Assembly: GCF_025421775.1 (NCBI RefSeq)
Contig: NZ_JAOEFX010000001.1
Location: 620,001 to 684,000, forward strand
Origin: Paenarthrobacter aurescens
GTDB taxonomy: Bacteria > Actinomycetota > Actinomycetes > Actinomycetales > Micrococcaceae
Length of the DNA: 64,000 nucleotides
Direction of reading: 5' to 3'
A program made the translations under genes and the position numbers. Shown here piece by piece: positions 36,122 through 44,324 of the stretch (position 1 is its first letter; the number at the start of each line of letters is the position of its first letter). Under the pieces are notes generated by a model. It ran no database searches and was not told the origin of the DNA. It saw only the letters and a list, made by a program, of their open reading frames with translations.

Positions 36122-37261
36122 TTAAGCCGAAGTTCCGGTGGTGTGCGCTGTGGCCGGCCCGGTAACCGGGCTGCCCGCCGTCGTCGGGTCTATCGCCGGC
36201 GGCGGTCCGATCCTGCGTTTCCTTGACAGGTTCTTTTGGACGTACTTGTAGCGGTACACGTCCAGGGCGGCCGCAGCGAAGATGACGACGCCCTGGACAA
36301 TGCGGTCGTAGGACGAAGGGATTCCGAGCAGGTTTACGGCATTGGAGACCATCGCGATCAACAGCACGCCGAGCAGTGTGCCCTTGATGTTTCCTTGGCC
36401 GCCGAAGAGGCTTGTTCCGCCGATGACCACTGCGGCAATGACGGTCAGTTCAATACCGTCGCCGGCACGCGGGCTTCCGGAGGCCAGACGGCCGGTGAGC
36501 AGGAGTCCCGCCATTCCCGCAGAGAGACCGGCGATGATGTAAGCGTTCATCGTGACACGATCGACGCGGATGCCTGCAAGCAGGGCGGCTTCCTTGTTGC
36601 CGCCGACGGCGTAAATGGAACGTCCGTAGGTAGTACGGGTCAGGACCAAGTGGGCCAGGAAAGCCAGCACCAGAACGGCCGGTATCAGTAAAGGAATTCC
36701 GGCGACCTTCGCGCTGACCATATCGGTGAGCACCTTCGGCACCGGCGTGATGTTACCGCCGTCGGAGTAGGCGAAGGCGATTCCCGACCCGGCGGAGAGT
36801 GTTGCCAGGGTCGCGATCAGCGGGGATATACCCAGCTTCGTTACCATCAGTCCGTTGACGGCTCCGACTCCGGCGCCAACCACGAGGCCGGTCAGGAGCC
36901 CGATTGCCGGCGGCATATCCATGTTGACGATCACGCCCATGGACAGCACGGACGACAGGGCAGCTGTCGACCCCACCGAGACGTCGATGCCGCCGGTAAG
37001 GATCACGAAGGTCATGCCGATGGCGAACACACCGAGGATCGTGCACTGGTAGAGCAGGTTTACCAGGTTGACTGTGGTCAGGAATACCGGGCTCAGGAAC
37101 GTCAGCAGTACACCGAAGAGCAAGACGACGACCAGCAGGCCCTGCGCACCGATGAAGTCGCCGACGCCGGAGAGCCGTGAACGGGACTCGTCGTGGGATT
37201 TTCCGGGGCCAGCCCTCCCGGAAACCGAACCGGCGGAGCCGGTGGCTGTTTGTGGCTGCAT
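36122..37261 (-). CDS. Sugar ABC permease, RbsC-like
   Basis: A 379-residue CUT2 permease with about ten hydrophobic helices; FVILTGGIDVSVGSTAALSS near 105-124 and VIGGTSLFGGQGNIKGTLLG near 285-304 are family signatures. ATG 37261 is chosen because GGAGAT precedes it; a TTG six codons upstream lacks a site. The long Gly/Ser/Arg-rich N terminus is cytoplasmic. Third gene of the operon. Confidence 0.92.
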   Translation of the reverse strand: MQPQTATGSAGSVSGRAGPGKSHDESRSRLSGVGDFIGAQGLLVVVLLFGVLLTFLSPVFLTTVNLVNLLYQCTILGVFAIGMTFVILTGGIDVSVGSTAALSSVLSMGVIVNMDMPPAIGLLTGLVVGAGVGAVNGLMVTKLGISPLIATLATLSAGSGIAFAYSDGGNITPVPKVLTDMVSAKVAGIPLLIPAVLVLAFLAHLVLTRTTYGRSIYAVGGNKEAALLAGIRVDRVTMNAYIIAGLSAGMAGLLLTGRLASGSPRAGDGIELTVIAAVVIGGTSLFGGQGNIKGTLLGVLLIAMVSNAVNLLGIPSSYDRIVQGVVIFAAAALDVYRYKYVQKNLSRKRRIGPPPAIDPTTAGSPVTGPATAHTTGTSA

Positions 37262-37305
37262 GTTTGTATCTCCAGTCAATTCGACACTTCCTCGGGTCGG
37301 AAGTG

Positions 37306-38349
37306 CTAGTGGCTGCCGAAGAGTTCGGCGTTGGTCTTCAAGGTGATGGGCGCGCCATCTTGGCGGGCGGAGTCGGCGGTGGCCATGACGAGTTGCAAGC
37401 TCTGAATGTTGTCGGTGACATCCGTCTCAGCCTTGTTTCCGGTTTCGATGGCGTCGCGGAACGCTTCGAGGGTCCCCAAGCGTTCCTCGACAGGCAACGG
37501 GTCCAGATCGACGTGCATGACGCCGGAGCGTTCCACCGCTCCGGCAAGGAAGACGGTGTCGAACAGTGAGGCGAAGTTGATGGTGACCTCGTTGTTCTTC
37601 CAGGTGATGGCGCCCTTGCTGCCTTGGATTTCCCAGTCGCCGTCCCAGCTGGTCTGCGGACCGTAGGAGCTCCATGAACCGGTGTAGACGACGCGGGCGC
37701 CGTTGTCGCAGTCGAACTGCACCACGGCGGAGGCGTTGCCCTTGAATCTGGAGGTGCCAGTGTTCCAAGAGCGCGCACGCACGGCGGTGGGTTCGACACC
37801 AACGATGCCGCGGAGCTGGTCAAGGTGATGGATCATGGCATCCACGATCAGTGGCTCATCCATTTCGAGCCGGAACCCTTCGAACGGCGGGTTCTTCTTG
37901 TAGTCGATAAAGACGTGCTCAAGGTCGCCGATGACTCCGTCGCGAATGAGGCGCTGAACAGTGCGGGCGGCTCGCTTGAAACGGTAATTCTGCGACACCA
38001 TGGCCTGTTTGCCGGACTTCTCTGCCGCTGTAATGATGCGGATGCCGTCTTCAAGGCTGTGTGCGAGGGGCTTCTCGATGAGTGTGTGGACGCCTGCTTC
38101 CAGTGCCGGGATGGCCACGGCTGCGTGGTACTCGGGTGGAACGATGACCAAGGCGGCGTCGAACGTATCTTTGTGCTCCAGCGCGTCCTCAATGGTGGCG
38201 TACGCGGGGATTCCGTACTGTTCACCAGCGGCCCGTGCGGCGTCGGAGTTGACGTCGACAACACCGGCCAGCTCCCAGCTTTTGCTGTGGTGAATCACGT
38301 TCAGCCATGAGGCGCCCCAGGCACCGAGGCCTACTTGAATGATCTTCAT
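37306..38349 (-). CDS. Gfo/Idh/MocA oxidoreductase, second of the operon
   Basis: A 347-residue NAD(P)-dependent dehydrogenase. It opens with MKIIQVGLGAWGASWLNVI, with the EKP motif in HTLIEKPLAHSLEDG near 95 and a C-terminal beta-sheet domain. ATG 38349 has AGAAGGAG before it and overlaps the upstream Gfo/Idh stop (ATGA). It differs clearly from its neighbour, so the operon has two non-redundant dehydrogenases, which suits an oxidation at the start and a reduction at the end of a 3-keto pathway (LgdA and LgdC roles). Which is which is open. Confidence 0.87.
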   Translation of the reverse strand: MKIIQVGLGAWGASWLNVIHHSKSWELAGVVDVNSDAARAAGEQYGIPAYATIEDALEHKDTFDAALVIVPPEYHAAVAIPALEAGVHTLIEKPLAHSLEDGIRIITAAEKSGKQAMVSQNYRFKRAARTVQRLIRDGVIGDLEHVFIDYKKNPPFEGFRLEMDEPLIVDAMIHHLDQLRGIVGVEPTAVRARSWNTGTSRFKGNASAVVQFDCDNGARVVYTGSWSSYGPQTSWDGDWEIQGSKGAITWKNNEVTINFASLFDTVFLAGAVERSGVMHVDLDPLPVEERLGTLEAFRDAIETGNKAETDVTDNIQSLQLVMATADSARQDGAPITLKTNAELFGSH

Positions 38350-39482
38350 TGCTTCGCTCCTTCTAGTTCTTTTGTGCTCGGGACGTCGACCCACTCGCCG
38401 CCCTTGCTGGATTTGATGATGCTTTCGGTGAGGAAGGCCGACCTGAGGCCGTCCTGGAACGTGGGCAGGCCTTCGCGGATGTCCCCGTTGATGGCGGCAT
38501 AGGTATCAGCCACGAACGCAGTGAACGCGTCCTGGTAACCCTGCGGATGACCAGGTGGAAGAACACTGAGCCGGGCCGCATCAGGACTAAGCGCCTGCGG
38601 GTCGCGGACGAGCAACTGCGACCCTGTCCGCTTACCCAGCCACAACGCCTCCGGGGCTTCCTGGTCGAACTGCAGAGTGCTCTCCGAACCCGCAATCTCG
38701 ATCATCAGGCGGTTCTTTCGTCCAGGGGCAACTTGGCTGATCAGGAGATTTCCCACGGTGCCGGATTCGGTGGCAAAAACAGCGGCAACGAGGTCCTCGG
38801 TCTGGATGTCTTTATTGTTTGACCGGCCCGAGAAAAGAGTCCGGCTCAGGGCGCTTACTTTGGCTATCTGTTCCCCGCTCACGAATTCGACTAGATCGCA
38901 CAAGTGGGAGCCGATATCGGCGAACGCCCGGGAGGGCCCACCCAGAGCGGCGTCCACCCGCCAGTTGTCGTCGTCCCGGGAGAGCAGCCAATCCTGAAGG
39001 TAGGAGCCCTGGATGGTGGAGATCCGTCCCGTTTGGCCCGATGCAATGCGTTCCCGTGCTTCCCGGATCATCGGATGGAAGCGATAGACGAAGGGAACGG
39101 TCGCAACGGTCCCGGCCCGGGCAGCGAGCTCCACAAGTTCGGTTGCGTCCTGGACGTTGGTGGCGAGTGGCTTCTCGCAGACCACGTGTTTGCCCGCTTT
39201 CAGCGCGGCCTCGGCCAGTGCGTAATGGGTACTGTTCGGCGAACAGATGTGGATGACGTCGATAGCGTCGTCCTCGAAAAGGTCCTGGGCGGAATCGTAA
39301 GCCCGCTGCACACCCAGGCGGTCTTTGGCGCGGTCGGCGCTGGCACGGCTCGAAGACGCAATGGCGGCGATATCCGCCCCTGCAGCGCGGGCGGCCCGGC
39401 TGTGCACCTCGGCCATGAACCCGGCGCCGACGAACCCGGCCCGTAGCCGGGAGGGGGCTGTCGTGGTTCTGTCGTTTTCCAT
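38346..39482 (-). CDS. Gfo/Idh/MocA oxidoreductase, first gene of the operon
   Basis: A 378-residue dehydrogenase: Rossmann motif AGFVGAGFMAEVHSRAARAA, EKP motif HVVCEKPLATN, and C-terminal elements YLQDWLLSRDDDNWRVDAAL and SRAFADIGSHLCDLVEFVSG. The same blocks, and the PPGHP-GYQDAF tail, occur in the C-glycoside-operon enzyme at 17631-18785, so the two are close paralogues. YLQDW also occurs in characterised levoglucosan dehydrogenase, as far as I recall its sequence. Start ATG 39482; the 250-base gap to the divergent ROK gene holds repeated boxes. Confidence 0.88.
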   Translation of the reverse strand: MENDRTTTAPSRLRAGFVGAGFMAEVHSRAARAAGADIAAIASSSRASADRAKDRLGVQRAYDSAQDLFEDDAIDVIHICSPNSTHYALAEAALKAGKHVVCEKPLATNVQDATELVELAARAGTVATVPFVYRFHPMIREARERIASGQTGRISTIQGSYLQDWLLSRDDDNWRVDAALGGPSRAFADIGSHLCDLVEFVSGEQIAKVSALSRTLFSGRSNNKDIQTEDLVAAVFATESGTVGNLLISQVAPGRKNRLMIEIAGSESTLQFDQEAPEALWLGKRTGSQLLVRDPQALSPDAARLSVLPPGHPQGYQDAFTAFVADTYAAINGDIREGLPTFQDGLRSAFLTESIIKSSKGGEWVDVPSTKELEGAKQ

Positions 39483-39535
39483 GTCGAAACAGTGACACGC
39501 AGCACCTGGCTTTAGTCAGGGGCCCAGCAGAAGTC

Positions 39536-39599
39536 TGCACCTTTTGACGCTGATGGTTGTCGAATGCACGCCCAAGTTGCACTTTTTGATGCTAAGCAC
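39536..39599 (+). promoter_or_regulatory. Direct-repeat boxes TGCAC-TTTTGA-GCT, 42 bases apart
   Basis: TGCACCTTTTGACGCTGA (39536-39553) and TGCACTTTTTGATGCTAA (39578-39595) repeat in the same direction with a start-to-start spacing of 42 bases, four helical turns. The second lies within the 23-base box (39577-39599) shared with 21721-21743. Both lie in the divergent region between the sugar operon and the ROK gene. Same-direction sites are typical of AraC-type activators, one of which is encoded at 41173. Confidence 0.6.
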
Positions 39600-39732
39600 T
39601 TCGCCGGGTGGACGGGAACGAGTGAGCAGCTCGACACTGAGTGGAGATGAGGACCCTCAGGGTCCGGTGGGCCCGAGGCGTCAAGAATTCAGGCTCACGA
39701 ACAACCTCTTTTGAGCCCCGAATTGGAGTGTC

Positions 39733-40983
39733 ATGGACAACGGCGGACCCGGCGAACTACTGCAAATCCTGCGGGACGGACAACCACGAACCAGAGCCGA
39801 CTTGGCTGGGACAACAGGCTTGGGCCGAGCTGCCGTCAGTTCCCGCCTTGAGCCGCTCCTGAAACTGGAACTCGTGGTTCCCGTATCAGGGGCACCTTCA
39901 ACTGGAGGCCGTCCATCGGCGCGGCTAGCCTTCAACCCAGGCGCAAAGTTGGTGGCGGCCGCAGACGTGGGCGCGACACACGCCACCGTGGCCCTCACTG
40001 ACCTGTCAGGAACGGTACTCGTGGAAACCACTGAGCGGCTGGAGATTTCATGCGGTCCCGAAGCGGTCCTGGACTGGCTTTTGACGATGGTGAAGGGACA
40101 CTTGAATGTGTTGGGGCGCCCGACTGCGGACGTCATCGCCGTCGGCATCGGACTACCTGGCCCGGTAGAGCACTCCAGCGGGAAGCCGACGAGCCCGCCG
40201 ATCATGCCAGGGTGGGACGGATTCGATGTTCCCGCTTACATTCAGCAAACCTTGGGCGTACCCGTACTCGTCGATAACGATGTCAACCTCATGGCCCTCG
40301 GCGAGCGGGCGACCCGTTGGCCCAACGAGGAGAACATGATTTTCCTCAAAGTCGCCACTGGCATCGGATCTGGAGTGGTTAGCGGAGGAGAACTGCAGCG
40401 TGGCGCGGCAGGTGTCGCCGGAGACGTCGGCCATATTGCTGTTTCCCGGGGGGCAGGAATTCTTTGCCGCTGTGGCAAGAGTGCATGCCTGGAAGCCATT
40501 GCAGGCGCGCCGGCAATCGCAGCTCAACTCCGCGAGAGCGGGCTTGAGGCAACCACTGGAAGCGACGTCGTTTCGCTGGTTCGTTCCGGGAATCTGGCTG
40601 CTATCCAAGCGGTCCGCCAAGCGGGCCGCGACATCGGAGAAATGCTCAACATGTGCGTGAGCTTCATCAACCCCTCCCTGATTGTTGTGGGCGGATCGCT
40701 TGCCCAATCCGGAGAACACCTCATGGCAGGGATACGCGAAACGGTCTACGCACGATCAACGCCTTTAGCGACCCAGCACCTGACAATCACCCAGTCCGAA
40801 ACCGGGCCGGAAGCTGGAGTGGTTGGCGCCAGCATCCTGGCCGTCGAGTACGTCCTCTCCCCCCACCGAGTAAATCAACTGGCAACCAGACCGCTTTTCG
40901 ACGGAAACGAAATTATCAACCGGCAGGAAAAGGAGCCCCCTTTCCCCACACACCGGCCGCTCCTTGAGGCGCTGGCCAAATAA
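39733..40983 (+). CDS. ROK-family transcriptional regulator of the second sugar locus
   Basis: A 416-residue ROK repressor: winged HTH near residues 7-60 (RADLAGTTGLGRAAVSSRLE), then the kinase-like fold with VDNDVNLMALGE near 178 and the zinc motif CRCGKSACLEA near 245-255. It is divergent from the eight-gene operon and most likely represses it. It is similar to the ROK regulator at 23327 of the C-glycoside locus, including IMPGWDGF before the sugar-binding residues. Start is the ATG at 39733; no strong ribosome binding site. Confidence 0.88.
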   Translation: MDNGGPGELLQILRDGQPRTRADLAGTTGLGRAAVSSRLEPLLKLELVVPVSGAPSTGGRPSARLAFNPGAKLVAAADVGATHATVALTDLSGTVLVETTERLEISCGPEAVLDWLLTMVKGHLNVLGRPTADVIAVGIGLPGPVEHSSGKPTSPPIMPGWDGFDVPAYIQQTLGVPVLVDNDVNLMALGERATRWPNEENMIFLKVATGIGSGVVSGGELQRGAAGVAGDVGHIAVSRGAGILCRCGKSACLEAIAGAPAIAAQLRESGLEATTGSDVVSLVRSGNLAAIQAVRQAGRDIGEMLNMCVSFINPSLIVVGGSLAQSGEHLMAGIRETVYARSTPLATQHLTITQSETGPEAGVVGASILAVEYVLSPHRVNQLATRPLFDGNEIINRQEKEPPFPTHRPLLEALAK

Positions 40984-41024
40984 TTGCAAGACGCACCTCT
41001 GTGAAAAACATAAACACATTAACG

Positions 41025-41041
41025 CGCCGACCAAAGGTGCA
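41025..41041 (-). promoter_or_regulatory. Possible third copy of the TGCACCTTT box
   Basis: On the minus strand TGCACCTTTGGTCGGCG resembles the box at 39536 (TGCACCTTTTGACGCTG) and lies about 130 bases before the AraC-type gene. It is weaker than the two upstream boxes and may mark autoregulation. Confidence 0.3.
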
Positions 41042-41172
41042 TCCAGAGGTAAAATTGACCTACCAGCAGACCTCATTTTCGGTCGGTCTGACGAGTCACC
41101 GCAAGCGCTTCCTTATGCCGCCGCGCCAGCTCCCAAGACTGCCATGATGCTCAGCTGGTGAAGGAGGACGGC

Positions 41173-42201
41173 ATGCCTCAATCTGGTGACGGGAAAAGCG
41201 CCCGTGTGCGACGATACGCAGTGCCGGAAGGGCTCACTCCAGAACAAAGGTTCGAGCATTGGCGGGTCTGGTACGGCAACGCCGTCGAAACACCAATGAG
41301 GCTGGAGCGGTCAGAAGGAGAGAGTCCTGCGTCCGTCAGTCCCTCAGCTATTAATCTTGCCGGACCGGGCTTCAGCCTCATAGAGATGCACAACACCCCC
41401 GCGCTGGGCTTTTGGGCGCCGAATCCCGACTCCACTGACTTGCGCCTGGCCTACTTCCGCAAGGCGTCGGGTCTGACCCTCGATCTCAATGGCACCCCCG
41501 AGCCGGTTCCAACGGGTTCGGTGAGATTCATCGACACTTCGCTTGGTGGCAGTTTCGATGCACCCGAAGGATTCCACGCACAGCAACTCAACATGGACCG
41601 CGTCAGTCTCAATGTCAGCGAAGGCGGACTGCGCTCCCTTCTTCGCCTGCCTGACCTTGCAAGCCACCCCATTGTGGGCACCTTCGTGATCCCCGCATTG
41701 ATGAGTTGGAAGCGGCCCGGCATCGACAGTGAGGCATCAGGAACCAGCGAGATCCTACGATCCGTCATGGCAACCCTGGTGGGCTCCCTGCTCGAATCGC
41801 CGGCCGACGATGAGACACAGAAACCGGCACTAAGCCGGGCGGTAAAGAAATACCTTGAGAGCAGTTACGACAACCCAAATCTGGACGTGGCAATGATCGC
41901 CGGAACGTTCAACCTCTCCCGTCGCTCCCTGTTCTACTTTTTTGAGACCGAAGAACTCCGTTTGGGTGAGCGAATCCGCGCCTTGAGAACCCGGAAAGCG
42001 TTGGAGCTCCTGCTTCAAGCCCATGCTCAAAGAATCACCTACTCAGAAATTGCGACACGGAGCGGATTCACCAACGTTCAAAGCATGCGCCGGGCAATCA
42101 AAGAGTTCACCGGGATGAATGTCAGGGAGATCCATAAATCCGAGCCCGTCGTTCATATGGCCCTACAGCAACTTCGGCAGCGGCTCAGTCCTGGAGCTTG
42201 A
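41173..42201 (+). CDS. AraC-type regulator
   Basis: A 342-residue protein with an N-terminal ligand-binding domain of the AraC-binding-like type (about 1-220) and a C-terminal double HTH (about 225-320, with the second motif ITYSEIATRSGFTNVQSMRR). The start RYAVPEGLTPEQRFEHWRVW is shared nearly word for word with the regulator at 57014. ATG 41173 sits five bases after AAGGAGG. Located just after the ROK gene, it is a candidate activator of the sugar operon. The ligand is unknown. Confidence 0.82.
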   Translation: MPQSGDGKSARVRRYAVPEGLTPEQRFEHWRVWYGNAVETPMRLERSEGESPASVSPSAINLAGPGFSLIEMHNTPALGFWAPNPDSTDLRLAYFRKASGLTLDLNGTPEPVPTGSVRFIDTSLGGSFDAPEGFHAQQLNMDRVSLNVSEGGLRSLLRLPDLASHPIVGTFVIPALMSWKRPGIDSEASGTSEILRSVMATLVGSLLESPADDETQKPALSRAVKKYLESSYDNPNLDVAMIAGTFNLSRRSLFYFFETEELRLGERIRALRTRKALELLLQAHAQRITYSEIATRSGFTNVQSMRRAIKEFTGMNVREIHKSEPVVHMALQQLRQRLSPGA

Positions 42202-42314
42202 CCGGATCGATGAAGAGGCGTGGTTTCGCGCTGTTCGAACCTGGCCCGGCCGCAGTTCCGCATCCTGGATCTGCGGGGCCACACTTTTGGGGACCGGGAG
42301 AGGGGCCCTGCGCG

Positions 42315-43301
42315 TCAGTTGGACGCCCCGCCTTCCATGGACTTCAGCTGGGAGAGGGCAACGCGGGCGCGGCGAACGAACCGGACAGCCCGCCATGCCC
42401 CATAGAGGACGGCCGCAAAGAAGACAAGACCAAGGGCAAGGAGTGGCCACGGCGCGTAAAGGACGCGAACGCCGGCCTGGCTGGTGCCGGCCTCAGAAGT
42501 CAGCGTGGCCTCGGCCGCGCCGCTCTGAATCATGGGTGCCCGCGCGAGTGTGGCATGCAGGTCAATGCTCGCTCCTGGAAGGAGGCCATCGGGCGTATCG
42601 AATTCCAACCTCGTCGCCGTTGCCGGCCAGCCTGAGAGGTCCAGGTGAGCGGACGGGCGCAGGATGGTGTTACCGGTATTTCGTATGGGCAGAATGAAGT
42701 CGAGGTTGTCCCCGTTTTGCTTCCAGCTCAGGCTGCCGTGGTCCAGTGATTTGGCTGCCGTGCCGGCAACGTTGAGGTAAATTCGGACGCCTTGGCGTTG
42801 AATCGTGTCCAGTCGAATGGCGGTATCGCCGTTGACCGCGGTGGTCTTGCCTCGGACAGTGGGGCTTTGGATGATGAGCCCTCCTGCATAGTCTCCCGGA
42901 GGTGTGCCCTCGGGAACGGTGAGACGGAAGGGCACTTTCAGGTCCGTGTTGGCGGGGACGGTGATCTGTTCCATATCAAGTTCGGCCCACGCGCCCACAC
43001 CTTCGCGGGGGGCGGATTGTGCGGCCATCGCAAAGGTTCCCTGCACCGTGTTCTCCCCGTCCACGGGATACGTCAGCAGGGTCACTGGCGAGGAAGTGTG
43101 GTTGGAAACGACGGCTGTGGCCTCCGTCTTGGCCCCGGGATAGAGGGACAAGTGGAAGAAGTCCGATTCTGTCTCCGGGCGGATGCCCAAAGTCCCGTCA
43201 TCGACCGCAGAGGCGGGGCCGGCCATGAGGAGAATATCCAAGATCAGCAATGCCATAGCGATGATCACCGGCCCGGTCCGGCGTGGGGATGGTGTTTTCA
43301 C
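42315..43301 (-). CDS. DUF916 (WxL-interacting) cell-surface protein
   Basis: A 328-residue exported protein. Signal peptide about 1-32 ending ASA, then a two-domain beta-sandwich resembling DUF916 (peptidoglycan-binding plus WxL-binding), with VPFRLTVPEGTPPGDYAGGL near 125-144 typical, a transmembrane helix WPLLALGLVFFAAVLYGAW near 285, and a short basic cytoplasmic tail. Together with the WxL protein encoded just upstream it should form a cell-wall complex at the surface. No other members of a WxL cluster are nearby. Confidence 0.75.
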   Translation of the reverse strand: MKTPSPRRTGPVIIAMALLILDILLMAGPASAVDDGTLGIRPETESDFFHLSLYPGAKTEATAVVSNHTSSPVTLLTYPVDGENTVQGTFAMAAQSAPREGVGAWAELDMEQITVPANTDLKVPFRLTVPEGTPPGDYAGGLIIQSPTVRGKTTAVNGDTAIRLDTIQRQGVRIYLNVAGTAAKSLDHGSLSWKQNGDNLDFILPIRNTGNTILRPSAHLDLSGWPATATRLEFDTPDGLLPGASIDLHATLARAPMIQSGAAEATLTSEAGTSQAGVRVLYAPWPLLALGLVFFAAVLYGAWRAVRFVRRARVALSQLKSMEGGASN

Positions 43302-43363
43302 GTTTTCTCAGTCCTGGAAGCATCCGGATTAGCGATTGTGGTGCTGTGGTGTGGAGAGCGAAA

Positions 43364-43401
43364 GCCCGCCCGCCTTCTCGTAATGAGGACGGCGGACGGG
43401 C
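43364..43401 (-). terminator. Hairpin between the WxL gene and the DUF916 gene
   Basis: GCCCGCCCGCC (43364-43374) pairs with GGCGGACGGGC (43391-43401) at ten of 11 positions. It may trim expression so that more WxL protein than DUF916 protein is made. Confidence 0.5.
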
Positions 43402-43410
43402 CCACGTGTT

Positions 43411-43989
43411 TTAGCCCATGGTGTAAGTGATGGTGGAGGTGTAGGGGTTCAGGGCTCCGCTGGCGCCAACCGCGTAATTGGAGCGGTAGGCGTTGGCCGG
43501 AATGGCGAGGCTGAACGCCGGGGCCAGCGTGTAGGTTCCCATGTTCTGGCCCACAGTGGAGACCAGAGCCTGAGAGGACGTTGACAGAGCCAACGCCGGG
43601 GCGGTGATGGTGGCTGCAGAGTCCGAGCCCGCGCCTGCTGTGATGGTGCCGGGCGTGATCGTCAAGCCACTGACAGGAATAGTGCGTGGGGTTGATTCGT
43701 CTGTTCCTGCGGCACTGGTGGGCGTGGATGCGCTCACCGAAAGAGCCCACGCCGAGCCCGTGCCGCGGGCATCGGTGATAGTCCATTCCGAGGAGGCATT
43801 GCCCGTGGAGGTCTGGGTATTGGATCCGTCCAGGGTGACCCCTGTCAGGGTGGCCCCGTAGGTGTTGGCCGTCAGGGTTCCGCCGGAAATCGTGGAGTCG
43901 ACGACGTCGGCCGAGGCAGGGGTCAGCCCGAGGGTTAGAGCCACAGCGGAAGTGGTGAAAATGGCAGAGAGCCTGGTAATTCTACGCAT
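43411..43989 (-). CDS. WxL-domain surface protein
   Basis: A 192-residue secreted protein with a signal peptide (about 1-27, ending TPASA) and a Thr/Ser/Ala-rich beta domain. WTITDARGTGSAWALSVSAS near 75-94 holds a WxL motif (Trp-Ala-Leu), and the C terminus YTSTITYTMG is typical of WxL proteins, which bind peptidoglycan non-covalently. I start at ATG 43989 because AGGAAA precedes it; an upstream GTG (44016) lacks a site. Partner: the DUF916 protein encoded next. Confidence 0.75.
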   Translation of the reverse strand: MRRITRLSAIFTTSAVALTLGLTPASADVVDSTISGGTLTANTYGATLTGVTLDGSNTQTSTGNASSEWTITDARGTGSAWALSVSASTPTSAAGTDESTPRTIPVSGLTITPGTITAGAGSDSAATITAPALALSTSSQALVSTVGQNMGTYTLAPAFSLAIPANAYRSNYAVGASGALNPYTSTITYTMG

Positions 43990-44185
43990 GATTGTTTCCT
44001 GTGTTTGGGGTGACAAAAAGTGAAAACGCGCGTTCCGCTGGGACGGAGAACCCGACGATCAGCGTGACATTATTCTATGAATTCTGATGGCGCGAAAAAG
44101 CAGCGAAGAATCCGATTCGTGCAGAGCTTTATCGCGAAGGCATCACTTCGTGCAAGGGGCCGTTAAGCGCCGGGTGGCAAAAAAA

Positions 44186-44210
44186 GAAGACCGCAATATT
44201 CGCGGTCTTC
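44186..44210 (-). terminator. Intrinsic terminator of the chaperone operon
   Basis: GAAGACCGC (44186-44194) pairs with GCGGTCTTC (44202-44210). On the minus strand TTTTTTTG follows, so it is a full Rho-independent terminator for the dnaK-to-thioredoxin operon. Confidence 0.85.
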
Positions 44211-44277
44211 CCATTCCTTCAATCAGACACCGGAATTGTTCTCAGACATCTGAACTTGGACGCGCAGTACAGAAGGC

Positions 44278-44307
44278 ACGACGGCGGGGCGCCGCCCCTG
44301 CCGTCGT
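44278..44307. terminator. 13-bp hairpin directly after the thioredoxin gene
   Basis: ACGACGGC (44278-44285) pairs with GCCGTCGT (44300-44307), continued inside by GGGGC/GCCCC with one bulged base. It precedes the T-rich terminator at 44186 and shares its core with hairpins at 11298 and 61465. Confidence 0.6.
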
Positions 44308-44324
44308 CGTCCGCTGTTCCCGGG

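Noticed and set aside
42230..42260. TTCGAACCTGGCCC, reminiscent of a tRNA T-arm
   Set aside because: No cloverleaf can be built and it does not match the 30442-30463 core, so it is not the partner attachment site.
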